DNA from: Stutzerimonas stutzeri
GTDB lineage: Bacteria > Pseudomonadota > Gammaproteobacteria > Pseudomonadales > Pseudomonadaceae
Assembly: GCA_019056435.1 (NCBI GenBank)
Contig: CP077641.1
Span: 4,340,001-4,404,000 of the forward strand
Reading direction: 5' to 3'
Length of the DNA stretch: 64,000 bases
The notes below the pieces were generated by a model, which was not told the DNA's origin, ran no database searches, and saw only the letters and a list, made by a program, of their open reading frames with translations. This document shows, in pieces, positions 29,359-40,286 of the stretch (its first letter is position 1; each line of letters begins with the position of its first letter). Position numbers and translations under genes: made by a program.

Positions 29359-30910
29359 TGCTGGGGATCTGGTAGGTCCAGGTTTCCGAAAGCGTATTCT
29401 CGCCTTCGACCAGAGCCGCCCGCAGCTCCACCGGACGCGCCGGGTCTCGCACCCGCAGGCGCAAGGTCAGGCGCCAGCCATCGGTCACCGGGTTGTGGCG
29501 CAGGTTGTTCTCCACCAGCTCGGCGTTGTCATCGACGCTCACTCGGGTGCTGACCATGGCCTCAGGGGCCAGCTTGGCCAGGTTGGGCCCGACGAAATCA
29601 ACGATCAGCGCGGTGGTGCCATCCGGCTGGCGGATCAGGTTGGACTGTTTGACGTCGCCCGTCGACAACCGCGTCTGGCTTACCCAGGCCAGCTCGGGAT
29701 CGTGCAGGGCAGGCTCGTTCATGGTGAAGTGCAACAGGTAGCCGAAGTCCAGCGGTTCTCCCGGCTGCGGCTGCTCATCCGGCACCCAGAAAGCCACGAT
29801 GTTGTCGTTGGTTTCGTCGGGCGTGGGGATCTCGATCAGCTCCACCCGGCCCTTGCCCCAGTTGCCGCGCGGCTCGATCCAGCCGCTCGGGCGCAGCTCG
29901 TAGCGGTCGTCGAGGTCCTCGTAGCGGGAGAACTCGCGCGTCCGTTGCAGCAGGCCGAAGCCGCGCGGATTTTCGACCGGGAAGCTGCTGATAGCCAGCC
30001 GCTTTGGATTGTTCAGCGGCCGCCAGAGCCATTCGCCGTCACCGCTGTGCACCGCCAGCCCTTCGGAGTCGTGCAGTTGAGGGCGGTAGTTGAGCTGCGG
30101 GCTGGGCTGGTTCGAACCGAACAGGTACATGCTGGTCAGGGCACCGGAGGCCGAGCTTCTCGACTGGCTGGCGCAGGAACACGCGCGCCTGCACGTCGAC
30201 GGTGCTGTCCTTGCCGGGCGTGACCACCATTCGATAGGCACCGGTCGCGCGCGGTGAATCGAGCAAGGCGTAGATGATCAGGTTGCGCCGATCGGCCTGT
30301 GGGCGTTCGAGCCAAAACTCGCGGAACCAGGGAAACTCCTCGCCGCCGGGCAAAGCGGTGTCGATGGCCAGGCCACGCGCCGACAGACCGTACACCTGAC
30401 CCTTGCCAATTACACGGAAGTAGCTGGCGCCGAGCACGGAAATGAGCTCGTCGGCCTTGTCCGCCTTGTTCAGCGGATAGAGCACCTTGAAACCGGCGAA
30501 GCCGAGGTTTTCCAGCGATTTCGGATCGACCTGAACGTTGCCGAAATCGAACATCTCGGGATCGTAGGTGACCTCTTTTACGCCGCTTGCGGTGATCTCG
30601 TTGATCCGTACGGGCACATCGAAATGCATGCCCTGATGGTAGAACTGCACCTCGAAGGGCGTCTCGGCGTCATGCCAGAGGGCCTTTTCATTGCGAAAGC
30701 GCAGTTGCTGGTAATCGCCGAACGCCATGTCGCGAAATACCGGCTGCAGGTTGCTGCGCGGGGCGACGAAGCTTTCGTTCGCCAGCTTTTCGGCCTTGGC
30801 GGCCACATCATCGATGCCGAATGCCCACGCCGTGCCGCTCAACAGCAGCATCGACAAACCGAGCGCTGCAGCTAGCGCCCCGTTACCTGACTTTTAATGA
30901 TCCGTGCCAC
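29351..30910 (-). CDS. opgG: Periplasmic glucan biosynthesis protein OpgG, two frame breaks as given
   Basis: Periplasmic partner of OpgH (about 520 aa repaired). The likely start is a GTG at 30910 behind an AGGAGG box; one A missing from the four-A run near 30895 hides it. Repair gives MARIIKKSGN followed by the signal peptide [12 protein letters not shown]. The body has [20 protein letters not shown] and [15 protein letters not shown] second break near 30152 is repaired by two bases, turning GGCC into GGCGCC, and leads into [13 protein letters not shown]. It forms an operon with opgH. Confidence 0.9.
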
Positions 30911-31067
30911 CTTGCCTCCTGAATGACCACGAATGCCGCTGGTCGGGAACCGCCAACGATTGCCCTCTTTGGTCTATCGGAACGGCAAATGATTCCCGAC
31001 GGGGTGTAAAGGAATCGACACAACGCCCTTCCCTTCGCGTACCAATGGTATGCCGCGCCCCAGAGGC

Positions 31068-31607
31068 TCAGCGGGGCGCCGCGATGGTCTTCACGGCTGC
31101 CAGCCAGGCTTCATCCAATTGCCGCTGATCGGGCTCGAGCCCCTGCGCCAGCATCGCCTCGCGGTGGCGCTCGATCTCGGTCTGCTGCTCGGCCAGCGCG
31201 GACGTATTGCCGTCCAGCTCGTGCATCTGCGTCAGCCCCAGGTGGTAGAAGCGCAGCAGCTTCATGGCCGACGCATCACCTGCCGCGACGCCTGCCTTGA
31301 CCTGGTGCATGACGTTGGTGACGCGCATCAGGCTGCGCTTGAGCCGCCATCCGTAGACCGCGCAGGCCATCCAGGGTTGCGGCCAGAACACCGACCGCAC
31401 CAGTGCCGCGGTGATGAGAAGCCCGGCCACTACGCCAGCAATGTTTAGCCGCAGGTTGTTACCGCCCGGCTCGCCGAACACGGCCACCGCCAGCATGGCG
31501 AGGCCCATGGCCAGCACTGCGAAGGTCGCGACCACGATCAGGCTGCTCAGCCGTGTCTGCTGCCGGTAACGGCCGGGGTTCATCGGTTCGATCTCGAATG
31601 CCACCAT
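31068..31607 (-). CDS. DUF3087 membrane protein
   Basis: A 179-aa protein starting MVAFEIEPMNPGRYRQQTR. Two membrane segments are at about 22-45 (LIVVATFAVLAMGLAMLAV) and 52-72 (LNIAGVVAGLLITAALVRSV), followed by a soluble helical domain rich in Glu and Gln (LAEQQTEIERHREAMLAQG). It resembles DUF3087 proteins of Pseudomonas. Function unknown. It is divergent from the GNAT gene at 31743. Confidence 0.75.
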   Translation of the reverse strand: MVAFEIEPMNPGRYRQQTRLSSLIVVATFAVLAMGLAMLAVAVFGEPGGNNLRLNIAGVVAGLLITAALVRSVFWPQPWMACAVYGWRLKRSLMRVTNVMHQVKAGVAAGDASAMKLLRFYHLGLTQMHELDGNTSALAEQQTEIERHREAMLAQGLEPDQRQLDEAWLAAVKTIAAPR

Positions 31608-31742
31608 CTGGGGCTGTCCTCTGCATCTGGGTCTGAAGCGACCTTGGGAGGTGCATTATGATGCAGCCGCCTGCCGGGCCGTTGCTCCAGGACATCTGAT
31701 GTACACCGTCTCGCCCGCCACCCATCGCTCAGGAGCCCTCAT

Positions 31743-32231
31743 ATGCGCCGACTGGTCACGCCTGCCGACTTCGACCGCGTTCACGACATCTACATGGACG
31801 CGCATGTGGTGCGCTACCTAGGCTTCGATCCCATGCCCCGCGAGGCCTTCGCCACGGTGTTCGATCCGCTGGTCGACAGTGGCTGCTTCTATGTCTACGA
31901 GGTAGACGCTCGCGTGCAGGGCTTCTACCAGGTACAGCGGCATCGCGGACGCGCCGCGCATGTCGCCTACCTCGGGACATTCGCCGTCGCGCCGGAAGTC
32001 CAGGGTCAGGGCGTAGCACGGGCGATGATGACGGACGCGCTGGCCAGGCTGCGCCAGGCAGGCATCCGCCGGGTCGAGCTGCTGGTCGAGGCAGACAATC
32101 CACGCGCCATCGCGTTCTACGAAGGGTTCGGGTTCAGCCACGAAGGGACTCAGCGCGCCGCTTACAAACGTGCGTCCGAGCCGGGATATATCGATGAATT
32201 GATGTACGGTCTGCTCATCGAGCAGCCCTGA
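31743..32231 (+). CDS. GNAT-family N-acetyltransferase
   Basis: A 162-aa acetyl-CoA-dependent acetyltransferase. Motif A is AVAPEVQGQGVARAMM near residues 81-96 and the C-terminal motif is NPRAIAFYEGFGFSHEGTQ. Substrate cannot be told from sequence. It stands alone, converging with wrbA. Confidence 0.85.
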   Translation: MRRLVTPADFDRVHDIYMDAHVVRYLGFDPMPREAFATVFDPLVDSGCFYVYEVDARVQGFYQVQRHRGRAAHVAYLGTFAVAPEVQGQGVARAMMTDALARLRQAGIRRVELLVEADNPRAIAFYEGFGFSHEGTQRAAYKRASEPGYIDELMYGLLIEQP

Positions 32232-32235
32232 GGGC

Positions 32236-32264
32236 AGCGGCGCACCGCGCGGGTGCGCGCCGCC
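32236..32264. terminator. GC-rich hairpin between convergent genes
   Basis: GGCGCACC and GGGTGCGC arms flank a short loop between the GNAT stop and the wrbA stop. No U-tract follows in either direction, so it may be a weak or Rho-assisted terminator. Confidence 0.4.
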
Positions 32265-32271
32265 CCACCAC

Positions 32272-32871
32272 TCAGGCCATCAGCTTGGTGGTCAGCTTCG
32301 CCACGTGCTCGCCCTGGAAACGGGCGATGGCCAGCTCCTTCTCCGACGGCTGCCGCGAGCCGTCACCCCCGGCGATGGTCGAGGCGCCGTAGGGCGTACC
32401 ACCGTTGACCTCGGAAATGTCGAAAAACTCGCTGATGCCGTATCCGGTCGGCACGATGACCATCCCGTGATGCGCCAGGGTGGTCCAGGTCGAGCTGATG
32501 GTCATTTCCTGTCCGCCGCCGGTGCCGGTGGAGGTAAACACGCTTCCCACCTTGCCGTGCAACGCGCCCTTGGCCCAGAGGCCGCCGGTCTGGTCGAAGA
32601 AGGTGCGCATCTGGCTGGACATATTGCCGAAGCGCGTGGGTGTGCCGACGATGATCGCGTCGTAGTCCGCCAGCTCCGCGGGGCTTGCCACCGGCGCCTG
32701 CTGGTCGACCTTGCCGCCGGCGTTCTTGAACGCCTCGGCCGGCATGGTTTCCGGCACGCGCTTGATCGTCACTTCGGCGCCCGGCACGCGACGCGCACCT
32801 TCGGCAACCGCGTTGGCCATGGTTTCGATGTGGCCGTACATCGAGTGGTACAGCACGAGAACTTTCGCCAT
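32272..32871 (-). CDS. wrbA: NAD(P)H:quinone oxidoreductase WrbA
   Basis: Flavodoxin-like FMN protein (199 aa) that reduces quinones by two electrons. The FMN phosphate loop is [14 protein letters not shown] at the N terminus, followed by [16 protein letters not shown] and [10 protein letters not shown]. Length and motifs are standard for type IV NAD(P)H:quinone oxidoreductases. It lies 43 bp downstream of the pirin gene on the same strand; both are oxidative-stress genes and may be co-transcribed. Confidence 0.93.
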   Translation of the reverse strand: MAKVLVLYHSMYGHIETMANAVAEGARRVPGAEVTIKRVPETMPAEAFKNAGGKVDQQAPVASPAELADYDAIIVGTPTRFGNMSSQMRTFFDQTGGLWAKGALHGKVGSVFTSTGTGGGQEMTISSTWTTLAHHGMVIVPTGYGISEFFDISEVNGGTPYGASTIAGGDGSRQPSEKELAIARFQGEHVAKLTTKLMA

Positions 32872-32914
32872 TTCGCTTTCCTCTTCCTGGTTGTGATTGA
32901 TCTGTTCGTTTCGC

Positions 32915-33611
32915 TCAGCGGACGTCCACCAGCACGATTTCGCTATCTTCCAGCGCCTTGACCGTCACCCGCTCCACGCCCTGCACGGCAATGCCGTCGC
33001 GTGCCGCGGCGACCTGCCCGTCGATTTCGATGCGCCCGCTGGCGGGCACCAGATAGACCTTGCGATCCGCGCCGATCGCGTACTCGGCAACCTGGCCGGC
33101 CGAAAGCGTAGCGGCGACCAGCCGGGCGTCCGCTCGGATCGGCAGGGCCTCCTCGTCACCCGCCATGCCGCTGGCCAGGGTAACGAAGCTGCCGGCACGC
33201 TCCCCACCGGGAAGGGCTGGGTTCCCAGGTCGGCGGCAGGCCGGAGCGGTCCGGATAGATCCAGATCTGGAAGATTTCGGTGGACTCGTCTTCGAGGTTG
33301 TATTCGCTGTGGGCGATGCCGGTGCCGGCACTCATCACCTGCACATCGCCTGCGACCGTCCGCCCCCGGTTACCGAGGCTGTCCTCATGGGTGATCGCAC
33401 CCTTGCGCACGTAGGTGATGATCTCCATGTCGCGATGCGGGTGGGTGGGGAAGCCCGACTGCGGGGCGATGACATCGTCGTTCCAGACACGCAACCGTCC
33501 CCAGTTCATCCGCGCCGGGTCGTGGTACTCGGCAAAGGAAAAGTGATGGTGCGCATTCAGCCAGCCGTGGTTGGCGGCACCGAGCGTTGAGTAGGGACGG
33601 ATCTCGATCAT
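32915..33611 (-). CDS. Pirin-family protein, two close frame slips as given
   Basis: A bicupin pirin of about 232 aa. The N-terminal cupin has [31 protein letters not shown] and [12 protein letters not shown], with the His/Glu metal ligands. The frame changes at 33215-33235: adding one A and one G gives a continuous stretch through WEPKPFPVGERAGSF. The C-terminal cupin then runs to 32915. Start MIEIRPYS was chosen for its upstream AGGAAG. Some pirins are quercetin dioxygenases; activity here is unknown. Confidence 0.85.
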
Positions 33612-33741
33612 GGAGGGCTTCCTGTGTGACCGCCTCGGCGCCATGCCTCGGTAACGGAATGGCGTCATATTCCATCCAATCGATTAGTTATTGCTTGGAT
33701 ATTTCCGCTATGTGTTATCGAAGATATCGATAGTTCTGGTT

Positions 33742-34616
33742 TCAAGCGAGAAACCGCAGGGTCTCTCCGAGCACCTCGTCAGGCACCTCTTCAGGTAGAT
33801 AGTGGCCGGCGGGCAGCGCCTTGCCCTGTACGTCCCGCGCGACCGCACGCCACTCCTCGAGCGGTTCGAAGCAGCGCTGGATAACGCCCCGCTCCCCCAG
33901 AGCACCAGCAGGGGCGCTTCGATCAGACGTCCTGCGGCGCGATCCTCGCGGTCGTGCTCAAGGTCGATGCCGGCACTGGCGCGGTAGTCCTCGCAGAAGG
34001 CATGGGCGGCACCGGGCAGCTTCAGGCAGCGCAGGTATTCTGCGTAGGCGGCCTCGCTGAACGGATGCGCATGGTCGCCACGGGTCGCCACGGCGGTCTG
34101 CAGCACGAGTTCCGGATCCGCCTCCAGCAGCCGTTCGGGCAGCGGTGCCGGGCGGATCAGGAAGAACCAGTGCCAGTAGGCGCGGGCGAAGGTCTCGTCG
34201 GTCTGGCTGTACATCGCGAGCGTCGGCGCGATATCCAGCAGGATCAGCCGGCGCACGGCGCCGGGATGATCCATGGCCAGGCGGTGACTGACCCGCGCGC
34301 CACGGTCATGGGCAAGGATGTCGAACCGTTCGAAGCCCAACCGGCGCATCAGCCCAACCTGATCAAGCGCCATTTCGCGCTTGCTGTAGGCCACGTGGTT
34401 TTCGCCGCCTTCCGGTTTGCTGCTATCGCCGTAGCCGCGCAAATCGGCGGCGACCACGGTGAAACGTTCGGCCAGGTGATCGGCGATCCGGTGCCAGATC
34501 ACGTGGGTCTGCGGATAGCCGTGCAGGAGCAACAACGGCGGGCCGGAGCCGCCCTGCCGGTAGGCGATGCGTACACCGTTGACCTCGCGTTCGTCACGCT
34601 GGAACCGCTCGAACAT
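33742..34616 (-). CDS. Alpha/beta hydrolase, haloacetate dehalogenase-like, frame slip as given
   Basis: An alpha/beta hydrolase of about 291 aa. The oxyanion region is LLLLHGYPQTHVIWH. The nucleophile elbow has Asp rather than Ser (ILAHDRGARVSHRLA), as in fluoroacetate dehalogenases and epoxide hydrolases. The frame slips at the five-G run near 33892 (coding strand); one extra G gives LWGERGVIQRCFEPLEEW and a normal ending AGHYLPEEVPDEVL with catalytic His. Substrate is uncertain; fluoroacetate dehalogenase-like is the best motif fit. Confidence 0.8.
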
Positions 34617-34678
34617 GGCGCCACTCCTGCTGTCGGGAATCCTAAGCCTAGGCGCTGTTGGCCCAGGCGCAACGTCGC

Positions 34679-35389
34679 TTACCCCAAAGCCAGCGGCAGG
34701 AACAGCGCGATGAGGATGCCCAACAGGCTCATGCCCAGCGCGGCGAAGGCGCCGCACTCATCGCCCTCCTCCAGGGCGCGAGCGGTGCCGATGGCGTGAG
34801 CGTTGATGCCATAGCTCAGGCCGCGTGCGGCCGGATGCTCGACGCCCGCCCAGCCCAGCAGCAGGGGTCCGAGTGCCGTGCCGATGACGCCGGTGAGCAT
34901 GACGAACACGGCGGCCAGCGATGCGAGCCCGCCCAGTTGTTCGGCCACCAGCATGGCGATCGGCATGGTCGCGGCTTTTGGCGACAGGCTCATCAGTACG
35001 TCCAGCTCTGCGCCGAGCGCCCGGGCGATCAGCAGGGTCAGCACGACACCCAGCACGCCGCCGGTAACAAGGGTGATCAGGATCGGCCAGAACAGTTGCC
35101 GGATACGCCGCACATGACGGTACAGCGGCACTGCCAGCGCCACGGTGGCCGGCCCCACCAGCACCGCAACCATCGAGGCGTTGGCGCGATAGCTCGCGTA
35201 GTCGATGCCGCACAGGTAGAGCGTGCCCACGACCAGGAGCATGCCGACCATGACCGGTTGCAGCACCAGCCAGCCACTGCGCCGATAGAGCGCGAGCGCC
35301 AGTTGGAAGGCGATCAGTGTCAGCCCCACGGCGAACAACGGGTGGTCCAGCGTCGAGGCCCATACGCCGCGCCAATCGATGCCGCTCAT
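34679..35389 (-). CDS. lrgB: LrgB-family membrane protein
   Basis: A 236-aa protein with multiple membrane segments (LFAVGLTLIAFQLALALY; LFWPILITLVTGGVLGVVLT) and the LrgB-type motif LSPKAATMPIAMLVAEQLGG followed by GINAHAIGTARALEE. It is the partner of LrgA and was named for effects on murein hydrolase and cell lysis; recent work on relatives points to metabolite (for example pyruvate) transport. Start overlaps the lrgA stop by ATGA. A much longer upstream open frame exists but is the antisense shadow of the lrgA region. Confidence 0.88.
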   Translation of the reverse strand: MSGIDWRGVWASTLDHPLFAVGLTLIAFQLALALYRRSGWLVLQPVMVGMLLVVGTLYLCGIDYASYRANASMVAVLVGPATVALAVPLYRHVRRIRQLFWPILITLVTGGVLGVVLTLLIARALGAELDVLMSLSPKAATMPIAMLVAEQLGGLASLAAVFVMLTGVIGTALGPLLLGWAGVEHPAARGLSYGINAHAIGTARALEEGDECGAFAALGMSLLGILIALFLPLALG

Positions 35390-35751
35390 GCCTGATCCTC
35401 CGGCTGACGGTCCATTCGGCGGATCAGCAGCTGCATCAGCCAGCCGCAGAACGGCACCGTAACCACCAGCGAGAGCACCAGCCCGGCGGCGATGGCCGGC
35501 AGGTCCGCCAGCAGCGCAGCGCCACTGGTCATGATGCCCGCCGCTGGCACGATCAGCAGCAGTGGCAGGTACTGCAGCAGCAGCGCGGCGGTCTTTTCCA
35601 GCGGCTCGGGAATGCCGCGGCGTACCAACAGCAGCACGAACAGCAGCAACATGCCGATGATCGGGCCCGGCAGCGCCGGCAGCAGCGACAGGTGGATGAC
35701 GCTGCCGATCAGTTGCAGCACGACCAGCCAGGTCAGGCCTTTGAGCATCAT
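35386..35751 (-). CDS. lrgA: LrgA/CidA-family holin-like membrane protein
   Basis: A small (121 aa) holin-like protein with four hydrophobic segments, including LTWLVVLQLIGSVIHLSLL and IIGMLLLFVLLLVRR, and the family motif LPGPIIGM. Start at the double ATG (35751) behind GAGGACC; an upstream ATG at 35790 would add 13 polar residues. It is coupled to lrgB by a 4-bp overlap. Confidence 0.85.
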   Translation of the reverse strand: MMLKGLTWLVVLQLIGSVIHLSLLPALPGPIIGMLLLFVLLLVRRGIPEPLEKTAALLLQYLPLLLIVPAAGIMTSGAALLADLPAIAAGLVLSLVVTVPFCGWLMQLLIRRMDRQPEDQA

Positions 35752-36101
35752 GGAGCGGGTCCTCGGGTGCGAATTGGAACGGGCCATCATGCCGTGACCG
35801 GTGCACGACGGCGAGCGCGACCGGACTATCGCTGGCCCGGTCCGGCTGAAACAGGTGCAGATGGCTTCGAAAAAGACGTCTCAGCGAGACGGACGCCCGC
35901 GACCTGGCGTCGCAGCGTGCACACCTCGTGTCGGCACGTGCCATCCGAATCCCGCCCATGGGGACAGGCCTCCGCTGTAGCAAAGCCCCGTCCCGCCTGC
36001 CTTTCGATCGATCTGATCCGTATTTTTCCGCACTACCTGAGCCTGTTATCGAAATGCTCGTGTCCGCTGCGAGGCATTTCCCAGCCGGTAAAGGCTGGCG
36101 G
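35752..36101. other. Gene-free stretch between lrgAB and phzF-like gene
   Basis: About 350 bp with no convincing gene in any frame. It must hold the lrgAB promoter. A small perfect hairpin CGTCTC-AGC-GAGACG lies at 35877-35891, and a weak CAGCC-GGTAAA-GGCTG hairpin is near 36082, close to the phzF-like stop. I recognise no operator. Confidence 0.5.
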
Positions 36102-36896
36102 CTAGATCTGAATGCTGCCCTGCAGGTACAGCACCGCGTGCCCGGCCACATGGACCCGTTCACCCTCGACGCGGCAATACAGCTCACCGCCGCGTCGCGA
36201 TGCCTGGTGCGCCCACAGGCGGGTCTTGCCCAACCGCTGGCTCCAGTAAGGCGCGAGCCCGGCATGGATGGAGCCGGTGACCGGGTCTTCGTCGCCGCCA
36301 TTGGCGGGCCAGAAATAACGCGAGACGAAGTCATGTTCGACGCCCGGTGCGGTGGCGACCACATCCAGCGGCGCCAAGGCTTTCAGGGCGGCCAGATCGG
36401 GCGCCAGTTGGCGCACCTGACCTTCGTGCTCATACACGGCAAACCAGGCCTGGCGATTGCGCAACACCGCCTGCGGTGCCTCGCCGAGTCCCTGGAGCAA
36501 CTCGACGGGCGGGTTATCCACCCGTTCCGGTGCCCGGTTGGGGAAGTTCATCTCCAGCAGCCCATCATCCTGCCGATGGACCTGGATATCTCCCACCGCG
36601 GCGGCGCGAAAGGTCAACGGCGCCGCCGCCAGCCCCTGTTCCAGCAGGACGAAGGCGCTGGCCAGGGTGGCGTGCCCGCAGAAATCGATTTCCGTCATGG
36701 GCGAGAACCAGCGGATATGGAAGGCACCGTCCGCCTCACGCACCAGAAAGGCGGTCTCCGACAGGTTGTTTTCCAGCGCGATGGCCTGCATCTGCGCATC
36801 GCTTAACCACCCTTCCAGCAGCGGCACGACGGCAGCCGCATTGCCTTTGAAGGCCTGGTTGGTGAAGGCATCGACCTGGTAGATCGGGAGTTTCAT
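36102..36896 (-). CDS. PhzF-family isomerase/epimerase-like protein
   Basis: A 264-aa protein with the diaminopimelate-epimerase-like fold of PhzF. The catalytic glutamate lies in NNLSETAFLV near residue 45. FCGHATLASAFVLL and GDEDPVTGSIHAGLAPYW carry the conserved GHAT and TGS segments. No phenazine genes are nearby, so this is one of the common stand-alone PhzF-like proteins of unknown substrate. Confidence 0.88.
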   Translation of the reverse strand: MKLPIYQVDAFTNQAFKGNAAAVVPLLEGWLSDAQMQAIALENNLSETAFLVREADGAFHIRWFSPMTEIDFCGHATLASAFVLLEQGLAAAPLTFRAAAVGDIQVHRQDDGLLEMNFPNRAPERVDNPPVELLQGLGEAPQAVLRNRQAWFAVYEHEGQVRQLAPDLAALKALAPLDVVATAPGVEHDFVSRYFWPANGGDEDPVTGSIHAGLAPYWSQRLGKTRLWAHQASRRGGELYCRVEGERVHVAGHAVLYLQGSIQI

Positions 36897-37014
36897 GCTC
36901 GGCTCCTGGCTCGCGCATGCGCGCCAGCCGGCATGCGACGACGCGCAGTGTCGCCGGCGCCGAACGGCCCGGCAACCACGTCGGGCGTCGAGCGACGCCT
37001 GACGTGGCGCCTGG

Positions 37015-40000
37015 TTAGGCGCCCGCGCGGTTGCTGGCGGTCAGCGTCGGCTTCATGGGCGCAGCTGGCGCTGGTGGCTGGCACTGCGTATGCGCGCCGG
37101 GCTCGAGGTAGGGCTGCAGGATCGGCGCCATGCCCTTGAGCACCTGCACCGGCAACGCCGAGGTGAACCGGAAGCTGTCCGCGCCGCGACCCGGCACGTA
37201 AGCCGTCAGGGTGCCGAAATGGTTCGGGCCTATGTAGAACACGAAGGTCGCGGTGCGGTTGAGCGCCAGCGAGCTGATCAGCCGGCCACCCGCACCGACG
37301 GTCTGGATGCGGTTGTCGCCGGTGCCGGTCTTGCCGCCCACGCGCAGCGGCTCGCCATCGGCCTGCATGAAGCTGCCGCGCAAGCGCCGTGCCGTGCCCC
37401 CTCGACCACGCTGCCCAAGGCCTCCCGCAGGGCTGCGGCAACCTCACTGGGCAGCACCCGCTCACCGGCATCCGCGGCAATGCCCAGCCGCGTCTCGTAC
37501 GGCGTGTCGCTGGCGAAATGCAGGCTGTCGATGCGCACGCTGGGCAAGCGCACGCCGTCGTTGACGATGATGCCCATCAGCTCGGCCAACGCGGCCGGAC
37601 GATCACCCGAGCTGCCCAGCGCGGTCGCCAAGGACGGCACCAGGTGGTCGAACGGATAGCCCAGCCGCTGCCAGCGGCGATGAATATCGGTGAAAGCCTC
37701 CACTTCCAGCATGATGCGGATGCGGCTGTCGCGCGCACTCTTGTGACGGCTGCGGAACAGCCAGCCATAGACCTCTTGGCGCTCCGCGCTGCTGGCGGTG
37801 ATGACCTCCGGAAATGCCCGCCTCGGGGTGTTTGGTCAGGTAACCGAGCAGCCACAGGTCGAGCGGATGGACGCGGGCGATGTAGCCCTGGTCAGGCAGG
37901 CTGTAGGCGCCCGGGGCATAGCGCGTGTAGAGCGATTCGAGCAGTTTGTCACTGAGATCCGCGTCCGGCAGGCGCGTGCGCAGGAAGCGATCGAAGCCGG
38001 CACGGTCGGCCTCAGGCATGAGGTATCGGTGAACGGCGGCGAGCCGCGGCGCGGTTGGCCGCATGCCATCGAGCAATACCTCGATGCGCTCCTCGGTCGT
38101 CTTGCCGCGGTACTTCTTCCAGAACCGCTGCAGAAACACCGAGCCCTCGCGGTCGGCGAAGCGCCGAAGGTATTCGAGGCGCTCGGGATTGTCGTCAGTC
38201 TTAAGAAGCTCGACGCTGTTGGCGGTCTGGTAGGTGCTGTAACTTACCAGGTCGCGCATCAGCCGCACGAACGGCAGGTTGATCGACTCCTGCAGCGCCT
38301 CGCGCATGGTCGGCAGCCGACCATCGTCCTCGCGCCTGAAGTTGCCGAAGCGATGCATACCGGCACCGGTGAAGAAGCGCTCGGCGGGGCTTGCCGAATA
38401 ACGCCGCTCCAGCGCGGCATCGAGCATGGCCGGGAGGTTGCGGTCCTCGTTCTGGATCAGGTAACCCAGTGCCCAACGCGTCAGCGGGTCGACCGCCTCG
38501 GCCTTGCGCAGCGCGGCAACATCGCGGCCGGCATAGCGCCCGTGCAGCTCGGCGATGACTTCGAGGTAGGTGGTGAGCACTCGCAGCTTCGCCGTCGAGC
38601 CCAGCTCCAGCTTGCTGCCCTCGTTGATGTCGAAGGGCTGGTTGGTGTTGTCGGTCTGTACCCGCACACGGAAGCCCTGCTCCCCGCGTTCGAACAGTGT
38701 GAAGCTGTAACGCACATCGCCGGTGCGCTCGGGCGACAGCATGCGCTCGCCAAACAGGCCGACCTCGCCGGCGAAGGCCGGGTCCGCCAGGCGATGCAGG
38801 TAGTCGGTCACCTGACCTTGCAACTGGCCGTGCAGCGGCGTGGTCGCAGCCAGATCAAGCCGATCCAGCTCGTACAGCGACACGCCCAGCAGGCTGCTCA
38901 GGCGCATGCGAGCGGCAGTGATGCCCTTGCTCGACGGAACCTCGCGAACACCCGGCTCGAGGCGCAGATCGCGATAGGTGACCTTCTGCAGCAAGGCGGC
39001 ATTGCGCAACCGCGTGCCGATCACCCCGCCGTTGGCCAGCAGGCGGATGTGGCTGTCGGTGAGTCTGGCCATGTCTTCTCGGCCCGCCCCGAGGTAATAC
39101 GAGGGCCTGCGCTGGGCAATCAGCAACGACAGCACCTGGCGCAGGGCCAACCCCTGCGCTTCGTAGCTCGTGCCGGCGTTGCGGCGTGAATCGAGCAGCC
39201 GGTTGACCTCAGCGAAATCCGCGCCGAACCACAGGCGCAGGCCGTCGGCGATGCCATGCACCTCCCCATGCCCGTAGGCCGCCGAGAGCGGCACGCTGTT
39301 GAGGTAGTCGCGCACGATGCGCTGGCGGGTGACCATGGTCATCTGGCCTTCGCGATAGGTGCGCACGCTCGCCGAAACCATCTGCCGCAGCTTTTCCTCG
39401 GCGTTGCCGGTGCGCCCTTCGGGCGAGTGGCGATATTTCTCCACCTGTGTCGCCAGGGTGCTGCCCCCGGCCGCCTGGACCGGCAGGCCGAGTTTCTTCT
39501 CGACTTGGCTGATCGCAGCCATAGTGAAGCGCGGCCAGTCGACCGCCGGGTTGGCCTTGGGCCGGCCAGGATTAAGCAGGCCACGGTCCTCGATGAACAT
39601 CAGGCTCATCGCCACCACCGGCGGAATGTCGTCGAAGCGCTCGTAGTACTGGTGCGGGTAGCTGTTCTCGTACAGCGGCTCGCCACGGCAATCATCGATC
39701 GTCAGGCCGGCCTGGGATTTTTCCGGGTACGGCACGAAGAAGCCACGGTCGGCATAGCGCGCCAGTGCCGGCGAGAACCGGACCTGTTCGTGAATATCGA
39801 AGCCGCGCGCCGATAACCGCTGGAGAAATTCGGGCAGGGCCGAATAACCCAGGCGTCGGTCGAACGGGCCTGCTTCGGGAAACAGAATGCGGTCGCTCGC
39901 ACCGGCTTCGAGCCGGTAGTCGAGCTTCTCGGCATAGCGACTCAGCCACAATGCCTGCAGCTTGGAGGTGTGCATCTCGTGCCAGGCGGCGTAACCCCCG

Positions 40001-40134
40001 CCGGCCAATAACGATACGCCCAGCAACAGGCTCATCCGGCGTGCGAGGCGGTTACCTTTGTTGGGTTTTTTCGGGGAATGCCCGGCCGTGACAGGCGGCT
40101 GCCCCGCCCCGTCCGGGATGTATCGGATTGCCAT
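37015..40134 (-). CDS. Class A penicillin-binding protein (GT51 plus transpeptidase), two frame breaks as given
   Basis: A bifunctional peptidoglycan synthase of about 1040 aa. An N-terminal cytoplasmic tail and membrane anchor (MSLLLGVSLLAGGGYAAWH) precede the GT51 domain with IEDRGLLNPGR, AAGGSTLATQVEKYRHS and YLNSVPLSAAYGHGEVHG. The transpeptidase has the STAK serine motif in LELGSTAKLRVL and the KTGT motif in VGGKTGTGDN. Frame breaks near 37812 (two bases) and 37402 (one G in a five-G run) separate the C-terminal pieces; repaired it reads through EVITASSAERQEVYGW and GTARRLRGSFMQADG. Start 40134 gives the cleanest anchor; an in-frame ATG at 40179 is possible. The exact PBP class name is not assigned. 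Confidence 0.82.
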
Positions 40135-40286
40135 ACTGCGCCCATGGTCTCTGGCCTGGCTTCCTTGAGGAATCATGGGCTTAAGCTTAGCTGGCGCGGC
40201 TTGCCCAGCGGGGTCGAGCAGACGAACGGAGCGGCGCTCGCAGCCGCCTTTTCGGCCCCTCTTCGCGCCGTTTTTTCTGCCTTCGA

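Noticed and set aside
35390..36364. Long upstream extension of the lrgB frame
   Set aside because: It covers lrgA and the phzF-like region in another frame; LrgB begins at MSGIDWRG with the ATGA overlap to lrgA.
36102..36896. PhzF homologue as part of a phenazine cluster
   Set aside because: No phzABCDEG genes in the window; stand-alone PhzF-like proteins are widespread.
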